Positions 49,197 through 63,732 are shown, counted from the stretch's first letter. The stretch is DNA of 64,000 nt from Sitta carolinensis (GCA_032173965.1 CM063287.1:7321859-7385858), one strand, 5' to 3'. Notes: generated from the sequence alone by a model not told the origin. A program made the numbers and translations.

Positions 49197-51500
49197 GTGT
49201 GGCTTTCTTTTTACACCTTCCTTTCACACGACAGGATGATGTTTTCTCTTTGCAAGTATCTGGGCTCAGGGACAAGAATTCGCATCTTCAGGCGCACTCC
49301 CATCACCACGGATGTGTCGGAGGGAGGCCAAGGGCTGGCTGTGTGGGAGGCAGAGCTGTCTGCTTTCTGCATTGCTCACCTGCCCTGGGTCAGGCTGTGG
49401 TGGGAGGGCAAAGGGGAGGAGCTGCAGTGGGCTTTGCCTCTGATTATGCTGTGTTGATTTGATGGGTGTCAGACAGCAGCATCTCAACATGTGTCAGTCC
49501 AGCAGGTTTTTGAAGAGGGGAATTGCTGTTAAATCCCTATTGCAGATAATGTTAGACTTGAAGATCAAGCCCGATTATTTTCTTTCTTCCACCAGTCCTT
49601 TTGTCACCTGCGACAACCTGTTTAATTAGTGTAGTACTGGGGCCACTTTTGTGCACACTGCCAGTTTTTTCTGGTCTGGTTTTTTTTCCTGGAGCACAGA
49701 AGAGAAGTGGATGTCTCCAACAGAGAGAGATTTTCTTCTCAGATCCCCTGTTTTCTTTATAGCTCCTATCTAACAAGAATCTAACTCTGCTGATGGCAGA
49801 TTTCAAGGGTTTCCAGCCTGGGATAAGGAGTGGGTTTACACTCTCCCAGTGCATTCCCTGTGGCTGGGTGTCATTGGAGAGGGCAGCTCCTGCTGCCATG
49901 AACCTGCTGGAAACTTGTGTGCTAGGATTATGACCAACAGAGTAGTTTGCCAGAGTTTGCTGAGTAATATAAAATGAGCAGAGTGTGACAATTAATTTTT
50001 TTGTGTATCTGAAGTCTTCTAGTTGCCAACTTTATCCCATGCTCAGTTGCTCATTAAATTAATTTGTGTTTTAGCTCCACAAAAGTCTGCTGTCCTCATA
50101 GAACAAGTGAAGGAAAAGTCATCTTTCCAGTTCTGGAAGTGTTGAAGGGGTTCCAATTCCACCCTTGAAAATGATCCAGTCTACTGACATTTTATTTTCT
50201 TTCCCTTATTTCTGGCTATCATAGATACGATAAGTAAAAAAAAGCTATCCTAGATGAAATTCTGATTTCGTATGTCTGCCAATGAAAGTTTTCTCCCAGA
50301 AAATACATTTTTAGCTACAATTAATCTTCAACTTAGTTGTTTTTAAAACAAATTCAAATGAAGTTTCTGCTATTTCTGCTAAAACTAAAACACAATGAGT
50401 AACTTTGTAGGGGAAGTCCTTGACACTTTTTCTTTTAATATGATGTGTGGCAGCTTATTGCTACCCCTATTTCTTATTCCTTAAATAGCTTTCAGTCCAG
50501 AAGACAGTATTAGTACAGCATGTTTTTTCTGTTTGATACAGAAATTTGGTATATGGGATATTTAACTCAAACCCAAACACAGCCAGCATGTTCCCACCGA
50601 TTTTGTCTTTGCAATATCCCAATCACTTAGGATGCCATGCTGGCTTTGCCTGAGGTGCTTCTGTTGGTGGTAGCATTGCTCGTCAGGAAGCTGTGCCTTA
50701 GGTGTGCAGTGTCCCAGGAACAGGAAGCCTTTCCTGACTGCTGGTGAAACAGGTTTGCACTGCTCCCTGTGACAAAGGGGCATCTGATGTGACAGGCTGA
50801 TGTACCTGCACGAGGAAAAGGTCTGCCCAGGACAAGCAGTGAATGTGCTGGAAAAAAAAAATTATTTAGTAGGTACTTCTGCATGTAGAGTTATCATGAG
50901 TTCTGGAATAATAGGTTCAGAAAGAAACAGAGAGTGAAAACAAGCAGCTTAAAGAAGAGGAGGCCCCCTGGGCTTGTGTGTCCTGTACAGCCCTTAAGGA
51001 GGGTGGGTGAAGCCTTAGCCTGAGTGGGGACAAGTGTTGCCTGTGCAGAGAATGAGGTGTTGCCACCGCTGGAGAGATCATCCTGGATCCTGGCTGCAAC
51101 TCCTCTCACCCACAGTGCAAACCAGAGGACTCTGAAACACCACAAGCACAGTCTGCTGCTTTGACAACCCTCATGAGAAGAGATTAGAAGGGCTTTGTCT
51201 GTTCACTTGAGCCAATAAAGGGTGAGAGACAATATGGAAACAGCCTATGAATACTTCAGGAGAAAGGAGAGCAGTGTGGGTGAAAGGAGTGTGCTGGCAC
51301 AAAAGCCACGGGCAGGTATGGTTCCTATGAAAAAACACAGGCTGTACCAGAGAAGCACGTTCTGATGCATAAAGGAATGGTAGAGGTGGTCTCTGACATG
51401 GTAGAGACAGAATTTAGCTTTTGGGGAGGAATGTGTCTGTTTTATGGGACAGTTTATTTCATAGGTTGTCTACAACAGCAAGTGGACCAGACTCAATAAT

Positions 51501-51520
51501 CTAACCTAACCTAACCTAAT
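51501..51520. repeat. (CTAAC)n short tandem repeat
   Basis: Three perfect CTAAC units and one CTAAT unit. Not telomeric: vertebrate telomere repeat is a hexamer. Confidence 0.9.
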
Positions 51521-54500
51521 CTTCTGTTCCTGTCCTGGTCTTGCTCTGAGTCAGAGCCCACCACTCAAGTCAGTCCTCTCTCTCTTTACCTTCTTCCCCT
51601 GCTCCCATTCTCAGGAGTCTCCTATGCAGGGATCTGCACTCTCCTATAGCCAGTGACATCTGCAGGAGGGGAAGGTGTCCCCTTGCAATGTCCCTTTTTG
51701 CCAGTGATTGCACCAGACCATATGAAGAATGTGCAAAACATTTTGTTTTCTTTTAGTATTTTTCTATGAAAAGAAGTTTAATCCCTTAGGCTAGGTTTTT
51801 CAGTGAGATCTTTCTTTATTTTCTGTATCGGGAAGCCCTTTTAGCAGTTATGACTCTTTGTGTGTTTTCCACATTGCTTCTGTGATGATCGAATTGTCTA
51901 ATGTTATACACTGATAATTTACTAGATAAAAGAAAGGAACTTTACGTGGTGTAGTAATTGGAATATGATATTAAATTGATTGACTTGGCTATTTGACTGT
52001 GCACCTAAAGATCCTCTCCCTTACCCTAAATTCCGTATGCCATTTATTTCAGCTGTGATATCGTATCCCATTTATTTTAGCTGCAGTACTTTACTTACAA
52101 ATAAGGCATGGGACCTTAGTTCTAGAGGCTTCTCTGAAACACTTCAGCTTGTAGCTTTTAATCTAGCTAGTTAGATAACACAGTAATTACCAACAGGAAA
52201 GATCAATGCCTCCAAAGCTCAGTGCATCCAAGGAGAACCTTTAGTCATCCTATAGAAGAATATGTTTCTGCACTGACCTACCCAGAAGAGATCCTGTTTC
52301 AGTTGAGGTGGATGAGTGCTTAGAGGAGTGAATCTGGATTGAAGTGTGGTCTCTCATGTTTTCCAACACTAAAATCCCTTTTGCTTGCTTTATCATCCAT
52401 ACTGCATTTCAGCTCCAGGCCTTTTCATATTTTGTTTGTAGCTATATAAAAACCTATTCAGGGTTAAGGATCTATGCCCAAATCTATAGTGTTTGATTTT
52501 ATTTCTCCACTCCCCATAAGGGAAAGTCTCCATTTGGGTGTATTATGAGAGTTTGACAGCCCTGTCTCTCATATGATTTAATTTCAGGTAGCTTTGATAT
52601 GTGGATACAACTACTGGCATTGTTTCCAAATAGGTTATCTTGATTTTATTCTTACATTTGATCATTAAATATAGTGGCTAAATAGTACCATATCACCCAT
52701 ATGGTTTTGATCTTGGAAATGTTCTTGAATAACAGATGAAGAAATGTGTAGATAGTTACAGCAATTTAAAACCTCAACTTTACAAAACCAAGGACAAGGC
52801 CTGCTAACAGAATATGAAAGCAGTAGGTATCTGTGGACTCTGCTTTCTCCTCAGACTAAGTTGCTTCCATCTGCACAAAGTGTTCTCCTGCTGCAATTCT
52901 GGTTTAGCTTTATCATCTGTTTGTTTCTACTTTTGACTTGATTATTGTTTAATTGGAGATACTTAACATAAAAGTTTGTTACCAAATGGAACACACAAAG
53001 TTTGGAACATGACTTCAAAGAGATGGGAACCAAGAAATAGATCGATGCCGCTTTCCCAAACTTGACACTACTGCATCCTTGCTGAACAATTTGGAAACCT
53101 GCCGGGTTTATTTACAGTCTAAGCAGGGTTAAGGGCCACAAGATGTCAGTGTAGCACCAAACATGAAGGAATGGCAAGCGGGTTTGTGCAGCCCCTTACA
53201 CTGTCCCGTCGGTGCAAGGCTGTTGGCTCCATCCACAGAGTGCCACGGTGGGCAGGAGAAGGCCCGTGTGATGCCGAGGTGAATCGGAGCACGGGAAGCA
53301 GCCGGGGCAGGCAGGAGCAGGAGCAGGCACTGAGCAGGGCTGTGTGTGGAGGTAGAAGGCTGAGTGTGCCTGCAGGAGCTGGGCAGAGCAGCTCCCACCT
53401 TCCTCTACAGCACAATCCTCTGGGCTTGCCCAGCTCCGTTAGTCCCGCTCAACCTGTTGGCTGTTACTAACCGGCAGTCAGAAGTGGGCTTTATTCCACA
53501 GGTCCTGCTCTATTACTATGTATAAAGTAGTAATTCTTGATGCTGTAGGGGAACATTATTGAACAGGGGTGAGAAAGAGCGAGGAAAAGAAGTCCCTTGC
53601 ATTGTCCACTGGGTGACTGCTGAACAAAATCAGGTTCTGAAGTTCGGAGATTGATAATACCGAAAGACACATCTCCAAAAGCTTGGGTTTGTTGTTAATT
53701 TGTTTTCCCTGTTTTCTGTTTCTAGGAAGTATAGTATGAGTCCAATACTGAATGACAAAGCTGTTTGTTAAAGGCATCTCAGCACAGTGGAACTGTGCTT
53801 TTCCAGGAGTGACTGTTTCTGGTGCAGAAAGAACACTTGCTGTTTGCCTGTGTGTATCTGTACCCCCAAGTATGACAACAAAGGAACCCAGAAAAAATGG
53901 CACTGGGACAGTGCAGAGATTCCTTAAGTTAAACCAGCTGTACAAACTGGTCCATTCCCTCACTCATTTATTTGTTCTCTTCCCTTTGCTCTTGCCTCAG
54001 AGGTGATATCTCTTTTGGATTTGCTTAGTTTTCCTTACATGATTTCCTCTTGCAGTACAGATTTGTTCAGTCACAGTATGGGTGATTACAGAAATGAGAG
54101 AGAAATTGCAAATCATGGACTCATTGTCGGCTATCGGATTTTAAAAAATAATTAAAGGAAACCAGATATTTTATGATGTGCCAGATGAATAATTCCAGAA
54201 CATATTTTATTAAAGAAGATGAGGTGCCGTGTTAATCTTTGGGAAAGTTTCCCTTCATTAGTACAGAGCTGTTAGCACAGTTGTGGCCTGGAGCTAAAGT
54301 TGTGACTGAGTGCCACTCTGAGACTCAGACATCTGTGTTTGGGATCTGTTTGGCACAGGTGCTTTCAAAATACTCCCTTGTCTCTCTTTTAGACTGAAGC
54401 TAAAGCCAGTGCCACAGATAAGAAGAGCTGAGAACTTAATATCTAACGCTTGGCCACCATTCAGTTTGTGCCTCTTTAAATTTGTGCTTTTTGAATTACC

Positions 54501-55924
54501 CTTTCCCTGGCTGTTTGTTCATGAAGACAGGTTATGGATATCATTGAGAACTGGGAAATGGGAGCCATGGCTGGAGAAGACCTCAGTGGGAACTGCTAAC
54601 CCATCTCTGTCCCTCCAGGGCAGAGACAGAGCACATCTGTAATGACCAGACACAGTGACATGCATTTCTCTAACTCGTATTTTCTCACAAAATTTGTGTT
54701 CTGTTTAAACAGGTCTCTCAATATTGTGGTTTTTGAAACTGCTTGGGAAATCTGAACTGAGGGTAAGAGAAACTACAATGTTTCCCTTAAGCAGTATGAG
54801 GCAGTACTTCATGCAGAGCTACCAGTCTTATCCAAAATAAAGCAAACTCAAGCAATCTAAATGACAGAAATGACTTCTGAACATCACTGAAATGTGATTT
54901 CAGTATATTCCACATAAGTACAATTTAATTTCATTGATGAAAATTGTAAAAAAGGTCAAAACAGGTAATAGTGGCACTAAGACCACACTTGCTCAAGCTC
55001 TTTTTCACTCTGTGACCATGAGAGCCAGCAGCTACTGAACGTTGAAGGGTAAGTGCCGAGCTCTTGGCTTTGATGTTTTTGTAAAAAGCCACTGGTTCAG
55101 TGATGAAATGATGATAAAACTGTTTTTATTGTTATATTACTAAATTATTTTTTTATTAGATCTGTGCTATGGTAGGATATAAACCATCAGAATACCGAGG
55201 CAATTTTGTTTTGCACACTAAAATATAATCAGGCATTACCTAAACACTTTCTTACCATTGTAAGTGACAGCAAGGTTTGATCCTATTTCTGCCAAAATCG
55301 ATACATGAAAACTCACAAAGGTAATACTTTAGATGAACTATGGCACTCATCATTTCTCCTCTTCTCTTTCTCTGATTCTGTGAACATATCACGTTCCTCT
55401 TTACCTTGTGGGCTTTTAGAACACACATATATTTGAACTTCTTATGGTGACAATACAAAGTGCTACGTCTCCTTTATTGTAGGGTCCCCTATAGCAGATG
55501 CATATGGATAGATACTGTGATTTTTATTACAGCTTGTTAAATTATTTCCAGTCTGCTCAGCCAAAGTATTACACCTTAGGTAGAGGAATTAAGTATAATT
55601 AGCCTGCTTTGTTATCATCATTGTGGTAGTGGAGATGCATGAGTAGATTTTAAGCTGGCAAATATTCTTGACAATATTTTAAGGTTGTTTCTCTTTATGT
55701 CCTGGTTAAGGACAATCTGATATTGGTGAAGCATCTTATGAGCTAGGAGAAAGGAAAATCAAACAGCCTGGCTTGAGGTAACATTCTTTTCACTTTTGTC
55801 AGATGTATACACCACATTGACTTTAAAAGCTGAGCATTGATTTCACCTAAGTGCAGCAATTGCATATTGCTATTACCCAAAAGAAAAATGCAAAGAATCT
55901 TCTAATCATATGCTAGATAAGGGG

Positions 55925-55949
55925 AAAAAAAAAAAAAAAAAAAAAAAAA
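55925..55949. repeat. Poly(A) tract, 25 nt
   Basis: Uninterrupted run of A after GGGG. No clear target duplication. Confidence 0.95.
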
Positions 55950-56124
55950 GTTATCTTTAAAGCCTTATTTGAGAATGCTAAACTGAACTATGTGTCTTGT
56001 GCTTAGTGATTAGTATCTATTGATAAATCCAGGCATGAAAACCTGGGAGTGCTGATGCACCTACAAGAACACATCCAAAGGATACAGAGATAGCTTTATG
56101 CAATGCACTTATCTGGCAGAGATA

Positions 56125-56197
56125 TGAATGATCTCTGTTTCTCCTCCTTTTGTATTAACATGAATGGATCTCTGTTTCTCCTCCTTTTGTATTAATG
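56125..56197. repeat. Tandem duplication, 36/37-bp unit
   Basis: Two adjacent copies (56,125-56,160 and 56,161-56,197) both run from TGAATG to TTTTGTATTAA. They differ by one inserted G and a base or two at the end. The high identity implies a recent local duplication. Confidence 0.92.
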
Positions 56198-59100
56198 TAC
56201 TTTGGTTCACCACACTATCCAGTCACCCTTTGGTATGAATGGAAGTAATTGCTTCATTGATGTCCTAATTACCATCAGGTTGTATTGTTGTTCAGTGACA
56301 GATGATCACTGTATATTTGACCATAGACTTCAAAACCCGTTTGTCCTTCACATTGCTCTCATATACATCACAGATAGCACAAAATCTGCTGCCATCCTTT
56401 GTGCTTTTGGGGAGGTGTCCTTTGCAGGAAGGCTGGCGTTCAGAGAAAATCTTTGCCATGCAGGTTTGCATTGCTGCTTTTTCCCTTCAGTTTACTGTTC
56501 CTCTTCAAACCCCTTTTCTCAGCCACTCCAGAAACAGGAAAGAACCTGTAATCCCAAATGTTTTTTGATCAAATACCCACCCACCCCGTCTCTCCCAAGC
56601 TGCAAATCCAGGAGATGAGAGCTCTAAAAAAAATTTTGCTCCTGAATTTGTGCAATCTCCTTTTGCTCAGTAGAACCTGGTTATTAAAAATACATGCATG
56701 CTCCTTTCAGGGCTAGCTTTGGACTATATATGATGTCAGCTGCTTCTTGTCCTTCCGTATCTCAGTCTGGCTCTAAAGAACTGTAGTCCTGCCAGGTGAT
56801 GCAGCAGCTCTGAGATCACTACCAATGAGTGTGGGAACAGAGCCATAGCTACATGATGCTGTCAGCAGGTCGTGCTTCCCTTGACAAGGGATGACGAATT
56901 GTCCACATTTTGCATCCTCGCTGCCCTGTGTGCATGCATCCTGTTTGTTTCCAGTACTGATGTATTTCACATTTGCAGTACTCTAATCTGACAAATAATG
57001 CAGGCTGAGTGCCATGCAGATGAAGAGAATGTCCACTTTTTGGCAGCAGAATTTTGCAGCATTGGTGTATTCATAAATACATGGTTTGAAATGGGACACT
57101 GAAAACTAATTACTGTAAAAATATATAAAGGTTAATAATGCCCAAAGAGAGATTATGGAGAAATAGAACTGCTCTCCAGTGTAATTGCCCAGATAACTCA
57201 GGGCCAGATGATATCAACAATGTCCACAGTGCTCATGCCAGTGAACACCTACTCCACTGCTTTTTCCCACTGCAACAACACTGCTGGGAGTGCTCAGCCT
57301 AAGGCTGTCAGCACTGCTACCCTACAGAGATCCTAGGAAACTTCTAACTGTTCTTAAAGCTCTGTGAATCTCACAGTCACCTCACCAGCAATGCCTATGG
57401 GACAGCTGACTAAATACAGCCATTGTAAACCTGACTTCAGGTACAGTTTATAGGAAAAATTGGATGGATAAAAGTATTTCTGCCTTGTGAATTACTGATC
57501 ACCATGTATTTGCAATTTTTATTTCTGATTCTACTAATGCTGGGCCAAAACCATACTGGCTCGTCAGGGTCTGTTGCAGATTTCAAAACAAGCGATTTTG
57601 CCCAAGGATAATCTTGTGTAAATCAGTTTAGGTCAATATTCAGGTCAATAGCATGAAGAAATGACTACAATGGCTGAGCTAAATTTCAGTGAGGATTCAG
57701 GTTTGGGTCAATTTGAAACTTGTTAAAACCTGGACAAATAACTGGAGTTCTTATATAGAATTGCACTGGCCTGTATGAATACCTGTAGTCCTGAATGCTG
57801 CCTATAACATGTTCTAAGCAGAAGTGTGTTCAAATATAGCTGCAGTGTAATTTAGGAGAAAGGCTGAGTAGTAAACTTAAGGTAATCTGATGCGAGGCTT
57901 GTTCCTCCTAGAAGTTTGCAGGAAATCCACAGCATGCTTTTTAATAACCCACATAATCACTGATTTGCATTTAGCCTCAAATAGAGGTGCTTTATTTCCT
58001 TTATCATTGCATGAAATGCTTTCCTTCTCCTTTTAAAGGAAAGCTTCAAAGTTGTCAACCCAAAGTGACAATAATGCTGTTTGGAAAAATTCTCTGTGGC
58101 ATGAAGTTTCACACCAAATGTTATGAAGTGAATAAAATCATCCTGAAAATATCACTTGAGCATGAAAGGCCATCTCAGCATGTTTGAGTGATTCGTGCAA
58201 CATGCAGTCAAGATTTATTTGATCTGAGCTTTTCCTATGAGCATTAAGATTCCTAATAGCTAGAACAACAATTACTCCAGTAACGTCTTTGGGATACCAT
58301 CTACTTGTTGGGAAATTTCCTGGAGATTATTTAGGTTTTATTCCGTCACTAGTAACATGGCTACATCATTCCTCATCTTTCTTGGGAATCTGGAGGAAGG
58401 CAGTCTGCCTTGTGATTGACCCCAGAGGACAAGCTGTGCACAAAGCAGAACAGTGCTGTGGTGTGCACATAGATACTCATGAATCACAGCCACATGTATC
58501 TTTAATTTCAAACTCAGCAGACACAGCCATCCCTTTCAGTGAATTCAGAGTATTCCAGAAATAATCTAAAAAACTTCTGACTGCATTTAACCATAGAGAG
58601 CTTTCTGGATTTCTGTCCCTTTCTTGGAGATTCACTTTCTTTTCCACAGATCAGCAATACCAAAAAATCTGTTCCCTGCTTTGTTGCTTTCTTTTCTTCA
58701 TGTCTCCTTGAATAAAGCCAATTAGATCTCTGATTTAAGAGCTTTTTGGGTTTAGGGCTTTGTTTAAATAACAGCCTGGAGGAAGAGGTTTGAACACCTG
58801 CGGTCTCTCGATGGAGTGTCACAATTTGATTTTTCCAAGTCATGGTATTCTTTCCCTTTTCTCTGTCCTCTCTTGGTGTCAGGCTAATATTTGTACCTTT
58901 TGATAAGCAGACCTCCACAGGGACTTCTGGGCCTCAACCTCAGCATTCTCGGGCTGTGTTACTTTTGATAAAACCAGACAGTTTTGTGATCACTAAAAGC
59001 TTTGAAGAAAAATTCCAGAAAAAGTTTTTTATTTTCTTTCTCATATTTTTCCTTTCTTGGGCGGATTTCAGGCCCCTTAACACTCCTCCAGAAAAAGGAA

Positions 59101-60626
59101 TACATTTTTTAGAAGAAGGAAACAAAAAGGGAACTAAGTTCTGTTCCCTTGGAGCCCCAAAAGGAGCAGAGCAGGGAGAACAGAATAGTTATATGTCAGA
59201 TGAATGGCTGTGTTGCAGAAAACTGAAACTCTGAAATGCCAAGACACGGCATGGAGGTCTTCTCTTGTATAAAGGGTGATGATGTACACTTGTTTTAGGG
59301 AAAATCAGATTGTTAGGCTGACTTAGGGCTTTGACTTACTTGGGACTTGTTAATACAACAGATTACATGTAATATACTTCACATGATAAAAATTAGTGTT
59401 TTCCTTGGTGGAAAAACAAAAGCATTTGATAATCCCCCAACCAGCCCATGAGATGATTCCCTTCCAAATGAATCCAGTGACATGGGACTACCCAGGGAAG
59501 CCCTCTGAGCACCCTGTAAAGAGGCCAGAACCTCACTGGAGATGCAGCTTCCCCAACGATTTTAATTTTGGGGAAATTTTTTGCCAGCTCCTCTTCAAAT
59601 TATGTTTGGATAATACTTTCTAGATAGAAACACTGGTTGATGGGAATCTGGTGATATGTTTCACAAATCCTGCACTTGGATTTATGCCATGTGGAACCCC
59701 TGCCTGTTTTGTCTACAGAATAATGCATACTGGTTTTCCCTTTGTAAGTTGAAAAGAATTGTTATAATTTGGGGGAGTGAAGAGTAGGGGTGCAGTAGAA
59801 CATGCACAGCACTGGAAATGTGAGCTGTGAAAGGTGGGGGCAAGATCAAAGACTGAATCAAATGATGGAAATGTGAGTTACACCAGAACAGAGCAAAACA
59901 GGGCCAGAAACTGGGAGAGGTCGAATCCTGGTCATCAGCAGGCACCCAGAAAATCTCTGGAAATGATCCCTCAGAAGCATAAGTAACATAAAAAAAATGA
60001 GAAACCAGCAAGAAAATAAAAGCTTGGAAAAGAGGAAGTTAGGTTTTCATGGTGTCTCCTCCACAGGATGGGGATTATGGGTAATGGGGCTGAAAAAGCA
60101 CAGAATGAAGAGCTCATTTTGAAGTGGATCAAAGCCACTGATTTTGCACAGAGTAGGATTTGTCAGGATTGTGGCGAGGTTAGAATGTGGGCCCTGAACT
60201 ACTTTAAGGCATTCTCAAAGCTCTGCAAAGTGAGAGAAACTAACCTACTGCTACAGCTCACCCAAGGAAAACTGCTGTGTGACAACTTCAGGAATTTAGG
60301 TTAAATTGAGCAGGGGAAAGCAAAAACTTCTTTAAAATTTATTTTGCTATTTTCAAAGTTGCATTGTATTCCAGAAATGCAGGAACTTCTCATTTCCACA
60401 TCTTTGCACAGAACTTATTGTTTCCCAATTACAATAAGGCATTACAATTTCACTTAAAAGATGGTCTAATAAGAAAAAACCTCAAAACCTTTCAGAAAAT
60501 TAAATACCACCAAGATCATAGTATATAAGAAGCTTCTGTCTTTCTTAATTAAAACTCCCAACACTTAAAATAAGTAAAGTGATTTGCATTTGATCTAACC
60601 TTTTTTAAAATTTATGTTCATCCATC

Positions 60627-60631
<5 letters not shown>

Positions 60632-60668
<37 letters not shown>
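60632..60668. repeat. Poly(A) tract, 37 nt
   Basis: Uninterrupted run of A. No recognisable retroposon body upstream and no clear target duplication. Confidence 0.96.
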
Positions 60669-60671
<3 letters not shown>

Positions 60672-63600
60672 ATTATTCCCCCCAATCTAATTAGTTCTGG
60701 ATACAGGCAGAGACTTTCTGCCCTTTTTTCTTTTGGTTTCAGCATTCACTCAGCACAGTATCTCTTGATCTGTCAATTTTTCTGAGCCTTAAGTTAAGGA
60801 AGATACAGTTACTGTTGAAAAAGTCTATTGTAAAGAAGGAGATTGATTTAATGCTAACAGAGGTATTAAACCCCAAGGAATTGAAAGACACCTGTGGATT
60901 TAAAAGAGAGGAAACACTTTTTCTGCAGATCAGCTGTGGAAAGAAGGGTTCTATTTACTGCATCTGGCCAGCAGTTGTCCAATATCAAGGTTGTACTGTA
61001 ATGCTGCATCCAGGCAGGAGGAAATGCTTCTGAGAAAAACTTGGAGTTTTAGCCCTTAGCCAAGCAATCATTAAGTCATTTAAGCAGCATTTGTGATCCT
61101 TGAGACAGCTGTTCAGGTTACATAAGTTTCCTTGTAGACAAGCCAGTAAAACTACCGAAGTTTTTTCCCTGCCCGATGTCACAGAGTCAGGCTGGCTTGC
61201 TGCCTTACAGAGCATCCCAGCTTTCCGTGCTGCTGTGCTCTCCCAGCTGAGCCCCCAGGCTGCAGAGATGCTTTCATTTGCCTTCTGCCTCCATGAATGC
61301 CTGAGCAGAACCTGCTCCAGCAGGGAGAGCAGGGGACTGTGTACAGAGTCAGGGTGGAATTTGCCATTTTCAGTGGACAGTGAGGGTTTGTCCACTCGGC
61401 CTCCAAATGCACTGACTTTGTCCTGTCACTGCACTAAACCACTGCAAGGGTAATGTTTGATGTGAAGGAGCTCAGAGACTCCAGTCATACTCTAGGATTC
61501 TCTCTCTTCCCAGCAAGTAACAACTAGTGGTCAATGAACTTCAGAGAGAAAAATGATTGCCAAGCGCAGCAAATCTGCGAAATGGCAAAAGACAATTTCA
61601 TTCTGTAAAATTTCCCGCTCCTCCTCCAGATAAACCCATGTCTTTGCTCTTGGTGTTATAATCTGTCATGCATGTGTGACTCAGCCCAGGACCAGGGCCC
61701 TGAATGCTGAAGCAGCTCAGTCTGCTACCAAGCCCTGTGTTCTCCCTGCCCTGTGGCAAGGAGTTGCCAGCTTTGTAGCAGGGTCAGTGGAGAGGAGCAT
61801 ATGCAGCACCTCAGCAATGACTGCAGCAGCTCCTGCATAATTGCAAACATGTTGTCATTGACTCTTCAGGCTAATTAGGCCAGAGAGGTGAGATCACACT
61901 GGTAAAAGCTTGTGAGTGGGAATGACTGAGATGTTTGCACACATTGGCTTCTGCTGCTTTTCTTCAGGCTGCGGGAGGTCAGCCAAGGAGCAGGGAGGTC
62001 AGCAGGGTATGGGAACAGCTTTAAACTCTTCAGCTAGTTTCACCAGGGCTCAAGAGTCAGGCCCTAGGTTTTATCCTTGTGGGCTTGATCAAATTGCCTA
62101 AGGTTTCAAGGTCTTTCTTGAAGATATTTTTTTCCCGAAATGCTACTTTTTAAGAAAAGTTAGAACATTAAAAGTCAGAATTAAAAAATACAGTCACACA
62201 ACAGGAAATTTGCAGGTCAGTTTAAATCCTTCTCTACCTCAACCTCGCATAGAGCAAAAACCTATATTTTTGGCTCCCCTAGAATACAATACCTTTCAGT
62301 GACTCTTTTCAATTTTTTACTGTTCTTCCTTTAATAGAATAAGTCCTCTTTACTCATTCTCTTTTGTTTAAGAAAATAACATTACTCAAAGACACCAGTG
62401 ACAAATTTTCAACTCCTTTCAACAGTCCCCTATACCAAACATCAGCCTGAAGAATGTTCCATCTCCTCATGCCTGCTCCATTGGATGACCTGATAATGTT
62501 TGGACCACAGGAATATGTGAACAGGGATTTATGGTTTGGATTACAGCAAGGGACGGGTGTCTTGTGTCCAAACTTTTAGGCTTGGTTCTCTCCTTCCAAG
62601 TGAAAAAAGAATGCCATTGCTTTCTCTCTCTAGTTTTCTCTCTGAGAATGCCTGTTCAGAGTTCATGTGTTTTGTCACTGCCACCAAAGCTGCATCATGC
62701 CAGGCAGAATTACAAAGAAATAAAAAGAGCTCATTTATTCCTTTTCCATATTTACCTGGCTGTGGAGAGGGGACATCATGCTAGAGCATCCCCTGGTAAC
62801 CTCAATGTTGCTTGACCCAGAGCAGATGTGATTTTTCTGAGAGGCTGAGCTGTGTGACAGGGAACAAACTGCTGGGATAGTGGAGACATCTGGTATGGGC
62901 TGTGCTTCAGAAGATGTACCGAAAAGTGGCTGCAGTGTCTGCGCTGCCTGGAGCTGCCCGAAGCAGCGTGGTGGGGAGCTCTTACCCCCAGGATGAACTG
63001 TGGATGGCAAGAACAGCTTCTCTCCTGTCTTGGCCAAGAAGAGCAAAACAGGGATATGAGCTGGCAGAGGCACAGCTCGAGTGTCTGTGCAATTAAGATA
63101 TTTCACAGAGATTTCTGTGCCTGTGTAATAAACCCACAACTTTTGGAAATGCAGATGTAACTCTTCCCCACTACACTCAACATTCAAACTTTTGATTTTT
63201 CCTTCCCGATGCTATTTCTCTGATCCAACAAAAAAGGAAAGGAGTCAGTAGTGGTAATCCCTTGGGATCACAGTATTTAACACTCATTTGGCAGGTGATA
63301 TTTACCCTGTTTTAAGAGGATTAAACACAGTCATAATGCAGAATACCAGTCACAGTATCTCCAACATCAGCGATTGCTTTGCACAGTCTTTGCCCTTTTA
63401 ACCACCTCTTTTGTAACACTGGGGGCCACTCCTGGTTCATCCTCTGTGCAGGGACCCAGGTTTTTCAGAAAATGAGATCGTGAGAAAGAGAAGCTGAGCA
63501 AATAAGACACATCAGTGCAGTTGTATTGAAGTTGCTATCAAGGCATTTATTGGTATGCCAATTGCACTTCAGCTTTCCAACTGTACAACTTCCTTGTTTT

Positions 63601-63732
63601 TCAAACCGGCTCTCGCTTGTAGCATTTGAAAACACACTGTGGACAAACCATTTAAAAGCAATAGTGCAAAATGCCAGCAGAAAAATAAATGGGGAGGTAG
63701 GGGAAATGAAGGTGTTTGTAAGTTCTGGGTTG

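Noticed and set aside
48992..49462. Longest open frame in the window (156 codons, +)
   Set aside because: Its Phe-rich centre is translated poly(T). There is no domain, no splice framing, and shorter frames overlap it on both strands.
56202..56618. 138-codon plus-strand open frame
   Set aside because: No domain; it begins right after the tandem duplication. Nothing but length supports it.
58842..59234. 130-codon plus-strand open frame
   Set aside because: Low-complexity Phe/Lys content around A/T-rich sequence and no splice or start context.
59912..59926. tRNA B-box-like word (AGGTCGAATCC)
   Set aside because: No A box or cloverleaf at the right distance upstream, and the box departs from consensus.
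60985..61395. 136-codon minus-strand and 117-codon plus-strand overlapping frames
   Set aside because: Mutual overlap on opposite strands in locally GC-rich sequence, with no family similarity that I recognise.
62735..63187. 150-codon minus-strand open frame
   Set aside because: No recognisable domain or repeat protein. Two plus-strand frames overlap it, and composition looks like ordinary non-coding DNA.
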